Below, piece by piece: positions 60,140 through 64,000 of a stretch of 64,000 nt of DNA (positions are counted from its first letter, which is position 1; the number at the start of each line of letters is the position of its first letter). The stretch lies in the NCBI RefSeq assembly GCF_017942085.1, contig NZ_JAGKSP010000012.1, forward strand, positions 148,346 to 212,345, read 5' to 3'. The position numbers and the translations under genes were made by a program. The notes under the pieces were generated by a model that saw nothing but the letters and a program-made list of their open reading frames with translations, ran no database searches and was not told the origin of the DNA. This stretch comes from Paenibacillus lignilyticus (GTDB lineage: Bacteria > Bacillota > Bacilli > Paenibacillales > Paenibacillaceae).

Positions 60140-61107
60140 GATGCCGCGCCTCCTTTAGAGCCTAATTGCACCCTAGGATCGACAACGGCGTATAAGATAT
60201 CGGCAATCAAATTGCCGACGACGACGATAACGGATACGATCAGCGTGATGGACATCAGCACGGAGTATTCCCTTGCTACAGCCATATCTACGAATAAGCG
60301 TCCCATTCCCGGCCAGTTGAACACACGCTCTGTTAGAGCGGCTCCGCCTACCAGAATCGGCAGATCGAGACCCAGAATCGTAATGATCGGAATCAGTGCA
60401 TTGCGCAGGGCATGGCGAAAAATAACCCTTCCCTCTTTCAACCCTTTCGCGCGAGCGGTACGAATATAATCCTGGTTCAGTACCTCCAGCATACTTGCGC
60501 GCGAATACTTCGTGTACGCAGCCAGAAATCCGAGCGTCAGCACGGATACCGGAAGAATCAAGTGCAGGAACAGGTCGCCGAGGTTGCCCTCTTTGCCCAT
60601 GGTATACATATCCGATAAAGGCAGCAGATCAAGCTTGAGCGAGAAATACTCCTGCAATATAATGCCAAACCAGAACGTCGGCATCGCGAATCCAACATAG
60701 GAAACGAAGTTGGCCGTCTGGTCGGAAAGTCCATATTCGGCTGTACTGTTATAAATCCCCCAAGGAATTGCGATCAAGAGCGAGAAGAGCCATGCAGCGC
60801 CCATTAATACCATTGTGTTTTGCACGGTTGGCCATAGAATGTCGCCGACCGGAATATGATTCTTAAACGTATAGCCGAGATCGCCCGTAAGCAAATTGCC
60901 TAGCCAAATCGTATATTGTACAAAGATGGGACGGTCGAGCCCCAAGTTATGGGCTTGTATCGCTCCAGCTTCCGGCGATAAGCCGGGGGCTAAAAATATC
61001 TTCGTAGGTCCGCCGGGTGCGGCGTGAATCATGAGGAACGTAAGAATCGAAATTAAAAAAAGTACAAGGACGGATTGCAGTGTTCGGCGTATCATATATT
61101 CAGTCAT
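60136..61107 (-). CDS. Oligopeptide ABC transporter permease (OppB/DppB type)
   Basis: 323 residues, six membrane segments. MIRRTLQSVLVLFLISILTF at the N-terminus, DLGYTFKNHIPVGDILWPT, EAA loop YIRTARAKGLKEGRVIFRHA and C-terminal DPRVQLG. ATG 61107 is chosen for AAAGGAGGGG seven bases upstream; nine upstream codons are dropped. Confidence 0.93.
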   Translation of the reverse strand: MTEYMIRRTLQSVLVLFLISILTFLMIHAAPGGPTKIFLAPGLSPEAGAIQAHNLGLDRPIFVQYTIWLGNLLTGDLGYTFKNHIPVGDILWPTVQNTMVLMGAAWLFSLLIAIPWGIYNSTAEYGLSDQTANFVSYVGFAMPTFWFGIILQEYFSLKLDLLPLSDMYTMGKEGNLGDLFLHLILPVSVLTLGFLAAYTKYSRASMLEVLNQDYIRTARAKGLKEGRVIFRHALRNALIPIITILGLDLPILVGGAALTERVFNWPGMGRLFVDMAVAREYSVLMSITLIVSVIVVVGNLIADILYAVVDPRVQLGSKGGAAS

Positions 61108-61128
61108 TCCAGCGCCCCTCCTTTTACT

Positions 61129-61166
61129 GAACACAAGAGAAGGGCCTGTTGGCCCTTCCCTTGTTC
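61129..61166 (-). other. Intercistronic hairpin between binding protein and permease genes
   Basis: AAGGGCC-AACA-GGCCCTT with extended pairing out to GAACAAG/CTTGTGTTC. No T-tract follows, so it probably protects the upstream mRNA or partly terminates, giving more binding protein than permease. Confidence 0.6.
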
Positions 61167-61190
61167 AGTTATGCAGTATGATTGTCGAAC

Positions 61191-62963
61191 CTATTCTGTT
61201 GCCCACCAGTTGATTGCATGGTACAAGTAGCCGTAGCCGAGGGCAGATTCCGGTTTGTCTTCTTCAGCCCAGTGGATCTTCGTGGAGTCTACGACTTGCG
61301 GAAGTCCGTATTGGTACAAGAATACATAAGGAAGGTCAACCGAGATTTGTTTGCCGATTTCATGGTACACATTTGCGCGCTCTGTTTGATCTGTAGTCAG
61401 TTGACCTTTCGTCCACAAAGCGTCGATTGCTTCGTTCTTATACCAGCCGCCGTTTTGGCCGGTTGGCGGGTAATATTTCGAAGAGAAGATGCTCTCTGCA
61501 TCCGGATCCGGGTTAGACAAGGACCATGAAAGCAGAATGGCAGGGAACTTACCAGGCGTGATGTTCTGGTCGATCCACGTTGCAAAGTCAATGCCTTTAG
61601 GTGTTACTTCGATGCCAACATCCTTCAGGTTCTGCTGAATGATTGCGGCAACTTGCTCACGGCGGCTGTTGCCGGCGTTGTATTGCAGTTCGAAGGAGAA
61701 GCGGTGTCCGTCTTTCACAAGGATGCCGTCTTTGCCCGCTACCCAGCCGTCTTCAGCCAGAAGAGCTTTTGCTTTCTCAGCGTCATAAGCGTAGTTAACG
61801 GCTTGGTCACCAGGATCTGCCCATGAACCTGGCAGGAATGGCGAGTTCATCAGCTTACCAGTGCCTTTAAGAACATTGTCGACCATACCTTGACGGTTCA
61901 GTGCAGTAGCAATGGCTTGACGTGTTTTTTGACCTTTGAACGGTGAATATTTATCAGGGAAGTTCTCGTCCTTGAAGTTGAATTGTACGTATTCGTATTG
62001 AGGACCCGGAGCAAGAATCACGTTCAGATTCTCTTTCGCCTTAATCGCATCGATTTGGGTAACCGGAATCGCTGGAGACATTTGAATGTCGCCTTTGATC
62101 AGGGCTTGAACTTCCGTGTTTTGGTCAGCGTAAATTTTGTAGATGATCTTAGCCAAGTGCGGCTTCTTCTCACCCCAGTAGTTCGGGTTCGCTTCCAGCG
62201 TAATGTATTGGCCTTGTTTCCACTCTGTAAATTTCCATGGACCGCTTGTAACGGTTTTCGCAGGATCTACGCCGTATGCGTTCTTGCTCAGTTCTTTAAC
62301 CGGTACATCCTTCAAGATGTGGGAAGGGACCAAGGAGCTGGCAAGCGTGTATTGGAATGGTGCATACACTTGCTTCAGTTTGAATTCAATCGTCGTATCA
62401 TCGACTTTAGTGATGGTATCGATTTTGTCTACTGTGCTGATACCAGGTGCGCCGGCATCAGGGTTTTTAACCGTGTTGAAGGTGAAGAGAACGTCGTCTG
62501 CAGTAAGCGGCTGACCGTCGTTCCATTTTGCCGTGCTTTTGATTTTGACTGTATATGATTTGCCGTCTGCGCTGATCACTGGAAGCTCGGCAGCAATCGA
62601 CCAAGGCTCAACTACCAGGTTGGCATTGCGGTCTACGTCGTATAACTTGGCGTTGATCAAGGTTTCAATATCGCCGGAAGAAGTGTCATTGATATAAATA
62701 GGGTTTACAGAGACGATATCGGAGAATGTGCCAATCGTCATGGTTCCGCCGTCTACAGGCGTGTTCGGATCAGGAGTCGCGGGTGTTTCAGTCGTAGTGT
62801 CGGTGTTTGTGGTAGTGTTCGTTGCTTCAGTTGTGTTAGCAGGTTTGTTGTTCGTTGTTGTATTGGCGTTGTTTGCATTGTTATTACCGCTGCAACCCGC
62901 CAACATTACTCCAACAAGAGCGATGACAGACAAACAGGAAAACCAATTCGATACCTTCCTCAT
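61191..62963 (-). CDS. Peptide ABC transporter substrate-binding lipoprotein
   Basis: 590 residues. Lipobox MLAGCSGN with lipidated Cys24, then an Asn/Thr/Pro-rich linker (about 26-75) and a family 5 solute-binding domain (GGTMTIGTFSDIVSVNPIY, WNDGQPLTADDVLFTFNTVK, VTSGPWKFTEWKQGQ, RQAIATALNRQGMVDNVLKG). Captures oligopeptides or similar ligands. ATG 62963 lies ten bases from GGAGG; the in-frame ATG at 62972 is almost on top of that site. First gene of the operon. Confidence 0.93.
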   Translation of the reverse strand: MRKVSNWFSCLSVIALVGVMLAGCSGNNNANNANTTTNNKPANTTEATNTTTNTDTTTETPATPDPNTPVDGGTMTIGTFSDIVSVNPIYINDTSSGDIETLINAKLYDVDRNANLVVEPWSIAAELPVISADGKSYTVKIKSTAKWNDGQPLTADDVLFTFNTVKNPDAGAPGISTVDKIDTITKVDDTTIEFKLKQVYAPFQYTLASSLVPSHILKDVPVKELSKNAYGVDPAKTVTSGPWKFTEWKQGQYITLEANPNYWGEKKPHLAKIIYKIYADQNTEVQALIKGDIQMSPAIPVTQIDAIKAKENLNVILAPGPQYEYVQFNFKDENFPDKYSPFKGQKTRQAIATALNRQGMVDNVLKGTGKLMNSPFLPGSWADPGDQAVNYAYDAEKAKALLAEDGWVAGKDGILVKDGHRFSFELQYNAGNSRREQVAAIIQQNLKDVGIEVTPKGIDFATWIDQNITPGKFPAILLSWSLSNPDPDAESIFSSKYYPPTGQNGGWYKNEAIDALWTKGQLTTDQTERANVYHEIGKQISVDLPYVFLYQYGLPQVVDSTKIHWAEEDKPESALGYGYLYHAINWWATE

Positions 62964-63021
62964 CTTGTTCATTCCTCCCCATGATCTCAACAAAATGATT
63001 ACATAAATTGACTTTTGTTGA

Positions 63022-63050
63022 AATATACCAAACTATTAGAATTTTCTCAA
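63022..63050 (-). promoter_or_regulatory. Promoter of the peptide ABC operon
   Basis: On the minus strand TTGAGA (63050-63045), 17-base spacer, TATATT (63027-63022), about 60 bases before the ATG. Confidence 0.7.
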
Positions 63051-63798
63051 AACTTTTTTGCGAGATTCATAGCCTTTTCTGAAATCTTTAGAACTTCTTT
63101 ACCAAGTGCGCCTTCAAACGACCAAATCCCCTATTAAATGACTCCTTTCGAACGCTAGTATTTGATGCTGCAGTTAGGCTGCTTGACTTCGAAATCATTG
63201 TAATCGATTTGACATTTACAGTATATTGGGGGAATTTCAGCATAAAAGAAAGCGTTTTTAACATTCCAATCTACCAAAGCCTTGCATTTACAAGATTTAA
63301 ACATGTCATGAGTTGGGGGAATTGGACGGTGCGGTTGCTTCGGGCTATTTTCGAAAAATAGGCTTAAAGTAGGCCGCATGTATCTTTATGCAACGGCATC
63401 AATTTGCTTCAACGCGTTGCCGCGTCGCCTCAAAATGACAATATTCTTCACCGCGTTTACCGATTACTTCATTAAAGCAGTTGGGTGAATAGTATTTCTT
63501 ATAGGTTTCGAAACCATTGGTTTTACTAGTTTTTTTAATTTATAGTTTCCAGTTACAGGAATTATTAAATTTCTTCAGGCCAAATGAAAAGCCTCCCGAA
63601 ATAGACCGCGCGGAATACGAGTATGAGCGGGCTGCGTTTGATGTACGCAGTTTATAGGACCGAGTTACAACGCTATGAATATTTATGCACAATTGCTATT
63701 TCTTCGAAAAATATCATGAATTTAACGTAAAATGTGAAGAAATATTACATATGACTTGTTTTGATGACAGTTGCATGCATTGTCTGTCCAAAAAAACA
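63051..63798. other. Non-coding, AT-rich stretch with possible gene remnants
   Basis: About 750 bases, richer in A+T than the neighbours, with no convincing intact gene. Two overlapping stretches look more protein-like than chance. On the plus strand 63517-63657 reads from LVLLVFLIYSFQLQELLNFF to YEYERAAFDVRSL. On the minus strand 63539-63399 includes TYKKYYSPNCFNEVIGKRGE. Neither has a ribosome binding site, so they may be decayed genes or chance frames. Confidence 0.4.
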
Positions 63799-63832
63799 AA
63801 CCGCCAATACGTCCGTTCACGTATTGGCGGTT
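63799..63832 (-). terminator. Terminator of the SLH protein gene
   Basis: AACCGCCAATACGT pairs perfectly with ACGTATTGGCGGTT; on the minus strand TTTGTTTTTTTGG follows. Confidence 0.88.
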
Positions 63833-63842
63833 CTCTTCTTCC

Positions 63843-64000
63843 TTACAAGGAATTCATTACGCGGTAAATCGTTACAGCCGCTTGAGCTCTGGTAGTCTCG
63901 CCTTTAGGGGCGAAGCTGCCATTGCCAAGACCGTTCATCAAGCCTGCCTCTTGCACGGCAAGCACAGCTTCTTGCGCGTAAGCCGAGATTGCGCCTTGAT
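63843..64000 (-). CDS. C-terminus of an S-layer homology (SLH) domain protein (cut by window edge)
   Basis: The last 52 codons of a minus-strand gene. AYAQEAVLAVQEAGLMNG, then SFAPKGETTRAQAAVTIYRV and the end MNSL. This is the second half of an SLH domain, including the TRAQ motif that binds pyruvylated cell-wall polymer. It anchors a secreted protein to the cell wall; the rest of the protein lies beyond the window. Confidence 0.9.
   Translation of the reverse strand, partial: QGAISAYAQEAVLAVQEAGLMNGLGNGSFAPKGETTRAQAAVTIYRVMNSL

Noticed and set aside
63155..63379. 74-codon minus-strand frame with several cysteines
   Set aside because: No ribosome binding site at either methionine, no family match, in an AT-rich region with other chance frames.
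63685..63867. 60-codon plus-strand frame
   Set aside because: It runs through the perfect terminator hairpin at 63799-63832 and into the SLH gene on the other strand.

Overview
The window reads as chromosome of an endospore-forming member of the Bacillales, most likely Paenibacillaceae (Paenibacillus or a close relative). The grounds are a germinant-receptor operon, YlbJ, YunB and a LytH-like spore peptidase, the yutD-lipA-lytH-yunB gene order known from Bacillus subtilis, an S-layer-homology protein at the right edge, purine-rich AGGAGG-type ribosome binding sites with many GTG and TTG starts, and moderate GC content. I see no rRNA, tRNA, CRISPR array, phage or intact insertion sequence. Assignment below family level is inference.

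Layout. 1-1900: the start of a TetR-like regulator with two operator dyads, then an ArsR-type regulator with a C-terminal DUF2087-like domain and a small monooxygenase. 1.9-9.1 kb: a divergent IMP dehydrogenase, a CtpA-type protease, an aldo/keto reductase divergent from an AraC regulator, a Cof-type phosphatase and a YeiH-type transporter. 9.3-14.3 kb: a secreted DUF3298/copper-amine-oxidase-like protein and a four-gene sulfate ABC operon. 14.5-24.5 kb: central metabolism and repair (yigZ, pgi, a hydroxyacid dehydrogenase fused to a PilZ domain, ppnP, tkt, purU, a long-form nfo, a DUF2621 protein and a TIGR01777 epimerase). 24.5-35.2 kb: one long minus-strand Tad/Flp pilus operon (CpaE-like, CpaF, TadB, TadC, Flp1-like pilin, three TadE/G-like pseudopilins, prepilin peptidase, FHA protein) behind a leader containing an intrinsic-terminator-like hairpin. 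35.3-48.6 kb: nitroreductase, ndk, M3 peptidase, small proteins, truncated hemoglobin, ylbJ-nadK-ABC exporter, yutD, lipA, an M23 peptidase and yunB. 48.6-56.2 kb: a UvrD-like helicase and a five-gene ger operon carrying two B subunits and a small D subunit. 57.2-63.0 kb: a complete peptide ABC operon. 63.8 kb to the end: the tail of an SLH protein.

The most unusual items are: a c-di-GMP-binding PilZ domain fused to a 3-hydroxyacid dehydrogenase; an IMP dehydrogenase of the Tritrichomonas foetus type rather than the usual bacterial GuaB type; three non-coding tandem arrays that all have an exact 51-bp period, two of which share the core GTAGATC-N9-GCTAC although they lie 12 kb apart; the terminator-like leader of the Tad operon; and clustered operator dyads in front of the arsR-like and nitroreductase genes.

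Genes work together in recognisable units: sulfate uptake (cysT-cysW-cysA-sbp), oligopeptide uptake (five genes), surface pilus assembly (ten genes), and sporulation/germination (ylbJ, lytH-like, yunB, ger). Start codons below were chosen by ribosome binding site and family length, so several differ from the longest open frame.
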